In this document: positions 35,569 to 46,175 of the stretch, piece by piece
Position numbering within the stretch: position 1 is the first letter of the stretch
Layout of the letters: each line of letters begins with the position of its first letter
DNA from: Allium sativum
Lineage: Eukaryota > Streptophyta > Magnoliopsida > Asparagales > Amaryllidaceae
DNA length: 64,000 nt
Reading direction: 5' to 3'
Assembly: GCA_030737875.1 (NCBI GenBank)
Contig: CM060922.1
Coordinates: 231,054,335-231,118,334 of the forward strand
Notes under the pieces: generated by a model
What the model saw: only the letters and a program-made list of their open reading frames with translations
Databases searched by the model: none
Told to the model about the DNA's origin: nothing
Position numbers and translations under genes: made by a program

Positions 35569-36463
35569 CTACCCACTAGCCTCAAGAGTGTTCGCCTGCC
35601 CTCCTTGCCCTCGTTTCTTCGGGTAGTCCCTTGTGAAGTGTCCCATCTCACCACAATTGAAGCAAGTGCCCTTCCTTTTTCTGCAATCCTTGTTCAGATG
35701 AGTTGAGCTCCCACAAGTAAAGCACTTTTTCTCCTTCTTATCATCAGATTTCTCATCCTTCTTTTGTGTTTCCTTTTTGGGCCATGCTTTCTTCTTCTGT
35801 GGTTCTTCCTTCTTTGCCTCTTTCTTGCCCTTGTCTTCCTCGTGTAGCAATGCCATGTCCTCCAGGCTTTCATAAGTCGCTCCTGTGGATACATGGGTCA
35901 TAGCAAGGCTGCGTAGAGGCTCATTCAGACCTTTGACGAAGCGAAGCGCCTTCTTGTGTTGGGTGTTTACTAAGTCCAGCCCAAATCTGGCCAGCTGATT
36001 AAACTGATTGACGTACTCCCTGATCGTCATGCTCCCCTGTTTAAGAGTTAGGAACTTCTCCATTTGCAGGCTTCTTTCAGCTTGGGAGAGGAATTTCATC
36101 TCAAACCTTGTCCTGAAATCTTCCCATGTTTCTACTGGCCTCTGATTCATCTTTAAGTAACCACACTACTAGCTGTATCTTTTGCCTGTCATCAACTCCG
36201 AAGATGCCAAACAGATCCTCGGTCTCCTTTAGCCAATTTCTTGCTCCTACAAAGGATTCTGTCCCATAAAAGTCTTTTCCACCCATAGACTTGAAGTCTC
36301 TACATGTTTTTGCGAAGGCATTCCCACGAGGAGGAGGAGGAGGAACAGCTGCCACTGGAGGAGGAATGTCTGCTGGGCCCGCTCCATTGGCCCTAGCTTC
36401 TAAGTACCTTCTAAACCAACCGGGTATCGGTACTCCCTCTGGAAGGTTAACGTTTCCAGACAT
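35569..36463 (-). pseudogene. gag: Broken Ty3/gypsy gag of element F (capsid and two zinc knuckles, frameshift)
   Basis: Gag is the structural protein that packages retrotransposon RNA into cytoplasmic particles. The reading frame opens at 36463 (MSGNVNLPEGVPIPGW..), about 160 nt after the primer-binding site. A proline-rich stretch (about residues 34-46) is followed by a capsid-type start ending ..WLLKDE near 36148. There the frame is lost and continues in another frame from about 36145 (QRPVETWEDFRTRF.., ..FLTLKQGSMTIREYVNQF..), the retrotransposon gag core (PF03732-like). The stretch that usually carries a Trp pair between these parts appears to be missing, so a small deletion probably caused the frameshift. 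A Lys/Glu-rich linker precedes two zinc knuckles: CFTCGSSTHLNKDC is complete, while the second has Tyr in place of its last Cys. A TAG stop follows at once with no protease fused, so this is a gag-only gene that is now inactive. Confidence 0.9.
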
Positions 36464-36629
36464 GCTGAAACAGAAAGGAAAGATTCAAAACGAAGGATAG
36501 AGAGAGATAGTGCACATGGATTTGGGGGATTATGTTTTTCAAAACAAACTTTAATTTTTTGTATATACTTCCTTTTAAAACATTTTTGAAAATACTTTTC
36601 AAAATTTTTACCCAATCTGGTAACCTTCA

Positions 36630-36641
36630 GCTCTGATACCA
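36630..36641 (-). other. Primer-binding site of element F
   Basis: TGGTATCAGAGC on the minus strand, two bases after the 5' LTR end at 36644, matches the initiator tRNA-Met 3' end. It fixes the orientation as minus. Confidence 0.9.
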
Positions 36642-36643
36642 AG

Positions 36644-39600
36644 TGTAACATCCCACCTCCGTTAAGGTCACTCACAACGGGAATGCCTTAACTTTGGTGG
36701 AGCATTTTAGTAAACAGAACAGAAAATTTCAAGACAGATAAATAATACTTGAGAAATTATAACTTTATTACAGTGGAAAACATAAATCAGTATAGTTACA
36801 TTTTTAATAAAAACTCAAGTACATAATATCAGTCTTGTTTAGGAAATCATCAGAGTACAAAACTTTAAAATCATAATCCCCACAGAACAGAAGCTATATG
36901 AGCCAAACCATACTTTAAGCACTTCAAGCAGAAGGAAACTGGATCAAGCTAAAGTATTCCCTCCTTGGATAACCTGGAGGGGGGAAATGGAAGAAAAAGG
37001 GGCGAAAACAAGCAAGGTCAGACATAAAGTCTAACAAGTCCAGTAATTTTCAGTTATGAACAGATAATAATAACATGACATGAAAATAAAACTGGATGAG
37101 AGATAACAGTAATAGGTGTAGCGGATATAACAGAAGAACAGAATGATATAAGCTATTACTTTACACTTCTCTGCACTAATACTAATATAACGGGATTAGG
37201 TGTTACCCTAATGTCTTAACTGAAACAGAAAGGAAACATAATGATTTCCACAGAACAGAATGCTAGTAATGGGCTTTTACCACCCGAACAAAAGGTACAG
37301 AAACAGAAAAAGATTAATCCTTATGGAAACAGAATGTAGAATTAGGTGTACACAAGTAAATGGGCCTTTACCACCCCTACAGACAGATGGTACCACGCAG
37401 ACAGGTGTTGCCACCCAACAGAAACAGACGGTACCCCACAGAAACAGACAAAGCTAAGTGTTCCCTAAATCCTACCCCACGCGATCGGCTCCTTATTTCA
37501 TAAATACCCTGTGCCAGCCCCACAGAAGGGTGTATCATTCCCTAAAGTGGCAACCTTTGAATGACACAGACCTATTTAAAGATGTCACGGTGTCTTACAT
37601 CCACAGAGGCAGGCCAGGATCCATGCACGCACATGACCCGATTGGAACGCACCATCAACACCCCTCGCCATTATCAGAATGAACAGCTTATAATTAGTTC
37701 AGTAAGCGTGCCCGGACCCTACCTACTATTGGGTCGAAGTTTTGATACCAGAAAGGGTTACTGACTAATATGGGTCCCAAACAACAGATGACACAAGTAT
37801 TTTCCCTCCCAACCTTGTGCCCCCAGACTAACAGATTTTAACTTGTTTACAAGTTCAGACATGTAGAGTTCAGGTCAACTAGTTCACAGATCAGAAAATC
37901 AAGTTAATAAGTTTTCAGACTAACGGATCAGACATACAGATTTAACAGATTTACAGACTTGTCTAACTTTGTACTAGGCCTACAGATTCATGAAACGGGT
38001 TTATTAATTTCATTAGTCCAGTTGGTTTAACCCTATCCACCCAACACGTTTTAGACATCATATTCATCTCAGATTTTCATTAATTAATTATTAATGTCCA
38101 GACCTCTCACATTAGACTGACAGTTTGCGGCTACTGGTTAGGCCGGTTGGTTCCGGGCAGGTTTCTGCCACAAACTGAGTCTAACCTCGGGTTTCAAGCA
38201 CGTTATGACTAACTTCTCACATTAGAACCTATTGTTTGCGGCCACTGGATGTGTCAGGCGGTTCCGGGCAGGATTACGCCGCAAACTCATTCTAACCTCG
38301 AGTTAGCCATGTTTATCTTTGCGGCCAATTAATTAATAATTTACCATTTATGCCCACGCCTAATATACATGTCAATTATTAATAACTATAGCCAATTCAG
38401 ATTATGTCAATAACAGACTAATTATCAACTCAACAGATATAACAGATAAGAGATTTCGCAGATTAGGCGACTAAACGGATTTAGCAGATTAAGCAATTTA
38501 GCAGATTAGCATATAACACATTAGTCATCTCAACAGATTTAGTTTACGAAATTCAACAATTTTAGCAGACTTAGCAGATGACCGATTTAGTAATTGAACA
38601 GATCTAGCAGATTAGGCAATATGACAGATTTAATCATTCCTTAAAGTTTCATTGACATATCTTGCCTAACTATAAATTTGGCCTAAGTTCACATGCCTAA
38701 ACAATTGTCATGATTCACAATATGATCATATACCCCACGTTTGCATTAAATTTACATAACACAGATTATGGTCATAACTTACCATATAACTTATGTTCCA
38801 GTTTTTAGTTAAACTTGCATAGTACAGAAGATTCACATACAAATTATACCAAATATAGCCATCGATTTCAATGCATGTCATATATTCAAAAATCCCCCAC
38901 TTAGGTGTTATTCACGTTTAACAGTTATCAAATCTTAATATAGATCTTTACACCTAAGTCATATTTTCTTTTTATCTCAAGTCACAAATCGTTATAAAAA
39001 TATAACCAAAAATCTAGATCTTAAATTATATCCTATCAAAATCAGATCTTAATTTTTAAATAGGCGTTATGTCCAATGTCTCAAGTCACATGTTAACATA
39101 CAATGGTTCCTCTTCTTCCAACTCACAGAATATGCATAGATCTAAATCTAGTTTACAACATATGTGCTTTTTCTTAAATCAGTCATCGATTAGCCATATC
39201 CAATTATGCCATCATTCATTATTTGTCCCAAAGTTTAACGTTTGTGCGTTAATCTCTTATGAGATTTGGCGCAGGCTTGTGGTAGCCTGGCTATAGAACA
39301 GAAAGAAGAAAGAGATACAGAATAAAATAGATCAGAACATACACAACCTCAAATTCAGATTTACAATCATGTCACAATTATAATTAAAGTTTATATCGGA
39401 AAATAACTGTACTTGCCTTGATTGGATTAAAGAAGAAGAAGAGTTGCAGTTGTTCTCTTTTAATTTTATTCAGTTTGGAAGAAGATGCTTTAGTCCTAGT
39501 TCCAGTTCAGATTTCAGCAGAGTAGCGACGCCATTTTTATTTTAATTAGAACAGAGGCAGAGTATAGGCAGAATTAAATGGTGTAGAGAGAATGAGGCCA

Positions 39601-40065
39601 GGGGACTATTTATATAGGTTTAGAGTCATGAATCTGGTAAGAAAATCGGGCCAAAAACATCAGAATGCATCAGGTTCAGGAAGTGGTTTCGGGAGGCAAG
39701 TCGACCCCCAGTTCGACTACCCAGTCGACCTGGTCTAGGGGGTCGACTACCCAGTTGACTCCCCAGTCGACCTGGGTCCTGGGCGGGAAATTTCCCGCCC
39801 AGTCTGCTTCTGGTTTTGCATTCGAATTTTAAATTCGAATTTTGAATTCGAATTTCAAGCTGTTTTCGATTCTGAAAATTCCTGAAACTTCGGAAGGTCA
39901 TATCTCCCTCATACGGACTTCAATTCTCGCAAACTCGGACTCGTTTCCAAGCAGAATTCCGAGACAAACGCAATGGCGTAATCTGTTTCCCTTAATTATT
40001 CTGTTATAAGTTAATTAATCTCTGATTTGTTAACTTTACGTTCATAGAAAATACGGGGTGTTACA
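36644..40065 (-). repeat. Element F 5' LTR (3422 bp)
   Basis: It starts TGTAACACCCCGTATTTTC at 40065 and ends GGGATGTTACA at 36644 (minus strand). It matches the 3' LTR throughout, with scattered substitutions, small indels and one extra TTCGAATTTT-type unit near 39820-39850. Confidence 0.92.
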
Positions 40066-40829
40066 GGTCATGTGTGGCCGGGTTGCAAGATGTTCTCGTT
40101 GAACCCAATGTATTCCTCTATAGAGGTACACTAGCATAAGGTGGTTCCATACCTTATCATAGTTGGTAATCCATTATCCAATAAGTGCCCGCGGTTTTGA
40201 TTGTATACTATATATGTAGAACGTGAGATGAAAGCGTTTCTGCTAGATGATTATTATATTGTGGCTGATAGACATTATTATAATATCAATGAGTTTTGAT
40301 ATAAAGATTATTTTGGATTCTCGTAAGGGAAAAACCCATTCCATTATACGGCGTGGTCTTATGAGATATTGTTTAATGGCTCAAACTATTTTAAATTGTT
40401 TTACTCATACCAGTCCCATGACTGACCCAGAGTTTATTTTGTTTTGTTTCCCCTAAACTCTTGGGTGCCCAATTTTGTACGGGAAGTCAAGTAGTCGGGA
40501 TTTACAGATAAGAGCTAGAGCAGTAGGCTTCAGGATCATATAGCTATTGTTTATTTCCGCTGTGTTGTAAGGGTTGTACTTTGGAAATGATATGTATATT
40601 CAAGTATAGATTTATATTTCAAATTTGATATATATTACATGTTATTCACTCCACTGTGAAGTTCGTGTTACTCTGATGTTGTGTTCTTCTTCTTCTATTC
40701 TAAGTTTCTATCTTGTCTATTCTCACCCTCTGTTTTCTTTCTATTAGTTTTCTGGTTTTCCAGTGTAATTTGGGTTGGACTTGTGTTATTTGGCCAGCTC
40801 AAATTGGACCGGAATTTCGGGACGCTACA
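40066..40829 (+). repeat. Element E 5' LTR, fragment 3 (3' end)
   Basis: It follows the second GGTCA and matches about 47464-48227 of the 3' LTR. It contains the double stem-loop CAGTC/GACTG and AGAGTTTA/TAAACTCT (about 40410-40470) and ends CGGGACGCTACA at 40829, one base before the primer-binding site. Confidence 0.92.
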
Positions 40830-42336
40830 ATTGGTATTAGAGCTTAAGGTTAAGTAATTACCTTGGCTCTGTGGCGTGACTCAGTAGAGATGGGGTTAGT
40901 AATACCCTAGATTGAGTTGAGTGTATATATACGAGTGAACGTATTTGTTATTCAATATAAAATGATTTTATATTGTGGAGCTTTGTTGGTTGAGTTGTTT
41001 ATGTGTTCTAGTCAATTAGTTTGATCCACTGTATCGGTAGGAGTTTATAAACACACGAATACGATGAACCGTCATGGTATGTTTTGGAAAGAGGGTAAAT
41101 GAAGTAATTTTACCCAAAGTATATTTTTGATATAAAGAATTTATATTGAAATTATAATATATTGGATATATTGGTTGTTATTATAACCGAGTAGGATTAT
41201 AAATTAAATGGTTATGTAAATAACCAACCAGAATTCATATAAGTGAAATATATGAAAGCAAGTGAATTAAATCTGAAATTCAAATGAGAATTGAAATTGT
41301 AAACCCGGGAATTTGGAAAAGTGTTGGTAAATGAATTTGGATTGAATATATGAGAATTTTAAAATCCTGCGAGATTTTAATTTGGTTAGAGAATGATATT
41401 TTGAATTGATTTCAAAATGGAAATGTTTAAATATGAGTTTTAAAAAGTGATATAGTATTGAACTCACTTTGATAGCTGAGAAATAACTCTAATGATGCTG
41501 GCCACATCCTCAGTGCTGATTTTCGAGTTCTAAGTGACGGATTACTACCAAAGGTATTCATTTTGAATTGTTTTGAGAAAAACAAGTTGGTTTGAATCCG
41601 AAAGGGAATATTTGGTTTTAGAAAAGCAAAGCTGTTTAAAATTCCCCAGGAATAGACTGTTTGAATTAAAAACAAATTAAACAGAAATTTGTGAAAGCAA
41701 ATTGGAATTAAAGTAAAGTCAGTTAAGTGGTAACTGAAATTGAATTAGAATGATATTGAGACAAATTGAATTTGTGAGATTCGAATTTGAAGTGTAATTG
41801 GAAAATCAAGCTAAGAATTGAAAATCGAGAATTGAACTTTGGTTTGAAATGAAATTCGACTTTGGTATAAGTGAATGATTTGGTTTGAGAATGAATTGAT
41901 TAGAGTTTGGTTGGGATAACATTGGTATATGCTGAATTAACAGCATATGGAAGTGATGAAGTTGATATGCCCGACAAAAAGGTACAAGTTTATATTATAT
42001 ATGGGCTTGAGATTTTGATGAGCCGAATTGGAAAGCCGCTTGGCTATTTGATTTTCTTTTGGGTTGGAAAAGGCCTAGAGAGGCGAGTTGTGGTTTGACG
42101 TATTGGCCGGTACAAAGGAGGTGCTGGCGAAATTTTTCGAAAGGTTAAGGCATTAGAAAATTTTGAGGATTTTTGAAAATTTTCATTGATAAGAGTTAAT
42201 TAATATTTTAATTGAAATCAAATCAGTTCAGTTGAAACTAAAGGTAAGAAGTGAACAATTAAGTTCGGACCAGTCAATGAGGTTTATTTTCTAACATAGC
42301 AATTTCGAGGACGAAATTATTTTAAGTGGGGAAGAA
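40830..42336 (+). mobile_element. Element E internal region (1507 bp, noncoding)
   Basis: It begins with ATTGGTATTAGAGC, a primer-binding site with one C-to-T change, and ends CGAGGACGAAATT then TTTTAAGTGGGGAAGAA against the 3' LTR. No gag or pol domain is found. It is the counterpart, in length and in patches of sequence, of the G internal region. A 63-codon ORF at 41907-42098 resembles one in G (see findings). Confidence 0.9.
40832..40843 (+). other. Primer-binding site of element E
   Basis: TGGTATTAGAGC: the same single transition from the tRNA-iMet complement as in array A copy 1. Confidence 0.85.
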
Positions 42337-43124
42337 TGTAATGACCCGCATTTTTACGGTGTTATAATTAATTTATTTAATTATTTAAATATTGATTCAG
42401 AGAATTTAATGGTCGTTAAATTTAACAATATTGAATATTTAATTAATATAATAATTAAATAATATATTTAATTCTGAAATAATCAGAATTGGCTGAAATG
42501 GCGATATGGTGTGAATTGGGAAATTCAAATTATACAATCCAGTTTAAAATTTGAATTATGATAACGAATATATTTAATTAACGAAGGTTGAACGTATAAA
42601 TTATATTATAATTATAATTGAGCTCGAAATGGCGCTGCAGTTCGTAATTTGGCGATTTGAACTTTAAACGAATATACAGAAGCCGTTTTAAATCGGATTT
42701 CTGTGAAACAAGAAACGTTAGGAGCTGGTGAAGTATATTTTTTTAGTGGAAGAGAAAAATCAGGATTTCATCGTGTTGATGTTGATTTATGTCCAAATAA
42801 AATTTTCGAATAGTCGCTATGGAATCGTTTATCAATCATAATGATATATTTAATTATTATTAAATATTGGCCTCGAATTTAGACAAGCCCTTTGAGACGT
42901 AGTGATAATTTAATTTTTAAAATTTTACTGTAATTTTTATTTCCCAAAATAAGCACTTTTAATTTTGGAGTATTTTACACCCTATATCAAGATTTCGGGG
43001 TTTCATAGAATAAGTTAACGGACCTATATTATTATATTTTTGGGATCGTAGCGCTTTGCTTGACACAACGGTATGTTTAAATCTGTCTATAGCAGTCTGT
43101 AAAACTTACGCTTTGAAAATAAAG

Positions 43125-43233
43125 CAAAGCCACGCACATCAAACTAAATGGACCCTGCAAAGCCACGCACATCAAACTAAATGGACCCTACAAAGCCACG
43201 CACATCAAACTAAATGGACACTACAAAGCCACG
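43125..43233. repeat. 33-bp tandem repeat (3.3 units)
   Basis: Three near-identical 33-bp units starting CAAAGCCACGCACATCAAAC at 43125, 43158 and 43191, then a partial unit. Because 33 is a multiple of three, the frame reads as an 11-residue peptide repeat, but no gene is supported. It has no counterpart in the LTRs of G or A. Confidence 0.95.
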
Positions 43234-44352
43234 TAGAGAAGGATGTACACCCTACTACTGTTGAAACCTTAAGGACCAAGTAATCCAACACTATATTTAT
43301 ACCAATCCACGTCCTTCGTATCTTTTTTTCCTGTCGCATGGAAATAAAAACAATTCTGAACAAAATCTATAAATCAAATACATTTGCTCTCGCTGAAACC
43401 TGTTCTCCATTTCTATACCATTGGATCTCCTTTTGCAAAATACTGTTAGTCGTCGAACAATGTGATTTGTGGGGGAGCTATGCGACGCGTCTATGATTGT
43501 GGCGGCGAGCGTGAGTCAGTGGTGATGGCCGGGAGGAGGCAAGAAGGTGGAGTTTTGGTGGTTCATGAGGAAGGGAGGAGCACATATAATGTTTCATGAG
43601 GAAATGGTATGGAATGATGCAGGCAAGGTTTCGAAATATATTTGAGGAGTTGCGGCATCATTTCATGGGGGTAGAACTGGACAAAAGGGAGAACGTGAGT
43701 AGTTGAACTGAATGGACGTGTAGAAATGAACATACAAAAAGAAAACTGCATAAGTATTGTGAATGTTTTCATAGAAGCCGGTGGTTGAGCATCAGATGGT
43801 CCAAGAGATGGGAAGCACGAAGTGAAAATGGTACTAAAATGAACAATGTATGGAGAAGCGGGTTGAGTTGGCACAAACCGTTGGAGGAATTGGCGAGTAC
43901 GAGTGATGGCAACAAAGGGTATTGGAGATGGGTAAAACATTGGTTCATGGGCCGATTTTGGTGAAGCCCAAAAAGAGATAAAAGAAAAAAAAAGTAAATG
44001 AACGCACTGAATTTGGTGGTGAAGTTCCACAAGTAATCGGGAGGCATCCGCATGATGACTGTATAATAGATGGAGCGGTGGAACTATTGGGCCAGGTTAG
44101 TAACATGAAGCCCAATATCTAAAAATAATTTAAGTATAGTTTTAATTTGATTAGTATATGGACTTGTTAATTTAATAACTTGGACATACGTTACCAGTTT
44201 GGTGAATGGTTTGTCACATTGGGATTGCATGGATAAGGGCTACACCATGGAACTGACTAGGAGTGAATCTGAGCTCGTTGCAATTTATAGCGAAATAAAT
44301 TGTCCGTCTGAATCAACAGAAGCAAATCATTATTTAACGGTTAACGCGAAAT

Positions 44353-44567
44353 GTGAGTAAAACTCACCAACTTTGAACAGTTATATTTTTATAACGTATT
44401 CTTAGAACTGATAATTATCTATTGATTGATGTGTGTTAACTATTTGGATTTAACTGTTAATTTATTGGTTGAAAATATAGATAACGATATATATAAATCG
44501 TTAATCGAATATTGATTCTGTTTATCAGAATATTTTATATTCGTGTTGTTTAACATCTGTGATGCAG
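44353..44567 (+). other. Predicted intron in E 3' LTR (215 nt)
   Basis: GCGAAAT|GTGAGTAAAACTCAC opens it and ATCTGTGATGCAG|GGAAACAG closes it. The donor lies in a 15-nt hairpin (stem GTGAGT/ACTCAC). G has equivalents at 52674-52889 and 60137-60356 and D at 26722-26905. Flanking exon-like sequence is conserved with G, including CGTCTGAATCAACA upstream. Splicing is a prediction. Confidence 0.55.
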
Positions 44568-44719
44568 GGAAACAGGTTGGAGGGATCTAACTATTTTACT
44601 CAATATTTATAATACTGTTTTGTTCATATATTGTGTTATATGATATGATGTATAATCTAAGATATATTATAGTGACAATGGTCTGGTTATTTGGTACTGT
44701 TTAATGCCAGAAGAAATAT

Positions 44720-45480
44720 TGAAATAAAATATTATATAAAATCGAAAGATTTTATATAGAAGGAAGATTTCAAACTGTGCATTGAAATAAAATATTTATA
44801 AAATGAAAAGAATTTTTTAAAAGGATATTTATTTAGAAAGTAAATAGAAGGATAAAAAGAATATTTACTTAGAAAGTAAATAAAATTATAAAAGGAATAT
44901 TTATTTATAAATGGAATTTATAAAAGAAACTATTTATAAAATCAAAGGAGTTTATAAAGGAAATATTTGGAAAACCAAATAAGAATTTAAAGGATATATT
45001 TGTAAAACACTTACAAATAGAATTGAAGGGAAAATATTTATTTGTTAAATAAATAAAATAGAAAGAAAAATATTTGTGAAATCAAATATAAAGGAAAATA
45101 TTTGTGAAATCAAATATAAAGGAAAATATTTGTAAAAACAAATAGAAAGAGGAATATTTGTAAAACAAATTACAAATAGAAATAATAAGGAAAACATTTG
45201 TAAAACATTTACAAATGGAATTGGAAAGAAAAATTTGTAAAACAAATAAATAGAAAGATAAAAGGGAATATTTATTTGTTAAATAGATAAAATTAAATCA
45301 AGGGAATATTTATTTGGAAATAAATAGAATTTAATTAAAGGAATTTTTAGAAAATGAATAGGAAATGGAAATCTGTTTTTAACAGAAAAATGGAAAAGAT
45401 TTATTTAAAGTGGAATTTAATAGAAATCAGTTTTAATAGATAAATTGGGAAGATTAATTTATAAATAATATTTTATAAGT
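44720..45480. repeat. Fold-back repeat array in E 3' LTR
   Basis: About 25 short hairpin units in series. The arms differ from unit to unit but stay complementary within each. Examples: TATATAAAATC-GAAA-GATTTTATATA (44733-44758, 11-bp stem), TATTTACTT/AGTAAATA, ATTTGTAAAACAAAT, and TTTATTTGTTAAATAAA. The counterpart in the 5' LTR is 22746-23410; in G, 51690-52490 and 59160-59950. Confidence 0.8.
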
Positions 45481-45607
45481 TAAATAAAATATATATCATT
45501 AGGTAAATAGAATATATCAGTCAGGACTTATATAGAGAAGAAAGAATCGATTTCAACATCGATATTCGAAACAGGATATGGACGTAGAGTAAACCATAAG
45601 TGTTAAT

Positions 45608-45845
45608 CAAAATGAGTTAGAAGAGTTAATCGAGTAGAGTTAATCAGTTAGAGTTAACCAGTTAGAGTTAATCAGTTAGAGTTAATCAGTTAGAGTTAAT
45701 CAGTCAGGGTTGACCAGTTAGAGTTAATCAGTTAGGGTTGACCAGTTAGAGTTAATCAGTTAGGGTTGATCAGTTAGAGTTAATCAGTTAGAGTTAAGCA
45801 GTTAGCGTTAATCAGTTAGAGTTAACCAGTTAGAGTTATATAGGA
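45608..45845. repeat. 14-bp tandem repeat array in E 3' LTR
   Basis: Tandem TTAGAGTTAATCAG units with AACCAG and GGGTTGACCAG variants, matching 29209-29465. It is uninterrupted here, so it shows the target of insertion D. Confidence 0.92.
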
Positions 45846-45954
45846 TTATAGTTAATCAAATATTATTAATCAAATAGAATTAATTGAATTGAGTTAGAGT
45901 TAATCGATTTGAGTTAGAGTTAATCGATTAGAGTTAGAGTTAATCGATTAGAGT

Positions 45955-46175
45955 TAGAGTTAGTTGGAAAGGAGTTATCGAATATAGTTTATTCGAGAAG
46001 AGTAATCGAATATGGTTTATTCGAAAAGAGTTAACCAAATATAGTTATTCGAAGAAAGGAGTTATCGAATATAGTTTATTCGAAGTGAGGTTATTGAATA
46101 TAGTTTATTCGAAGGGAGTTAATCGAATATTAGTTATTCGAAGTAGAGTTAATCAAATAAAGATTTACTCGAAAG
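45955..46175. repeat. TCGAATA..TATTCGA fold-back array in E 3' LTR
   Basis: About eight hairpin units with arms TCGAATA and TATTCGA and AAGGAGTTA-like linkers. It is shorter than the 5' LTR copy (29580-29830) and much shorter than in G. Confidence 0.85.

Larger units (their letters stand above)
31123..40065 (-). mobile_element. Element F: gag-only LTR retrotransposon (8943 bp)
   Basis: It is flanked by a perfect GGTCA duplication (31118-31122 and 40066-40070); the unbroken site is in the E 3' LTR near 47464. The ends form an 11-bp inverted repeat TGTAACACCCC/GGGGTGTTACA. LTRs are 31123-34536 and 36644-40065. The internal region (2107 bp) has a primer-binding site, a broken gag and a polypurine tract but no protease, RT or integrase. 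It fits the type described as terminal-repeat retrotransposons with a GAG domain (TR-GAG). By eye the two LTRs differ at about one position in twenty over their first 270 bp. Confidence 0.93.

Noticed and set aside
43563..44030. 155-codon minus-strand ORF in the E 3' LTR
   Set aside because: Antisense to the element, Ser/Phe/Pro-rich without domains, and absent from the collinear LTRs of G.
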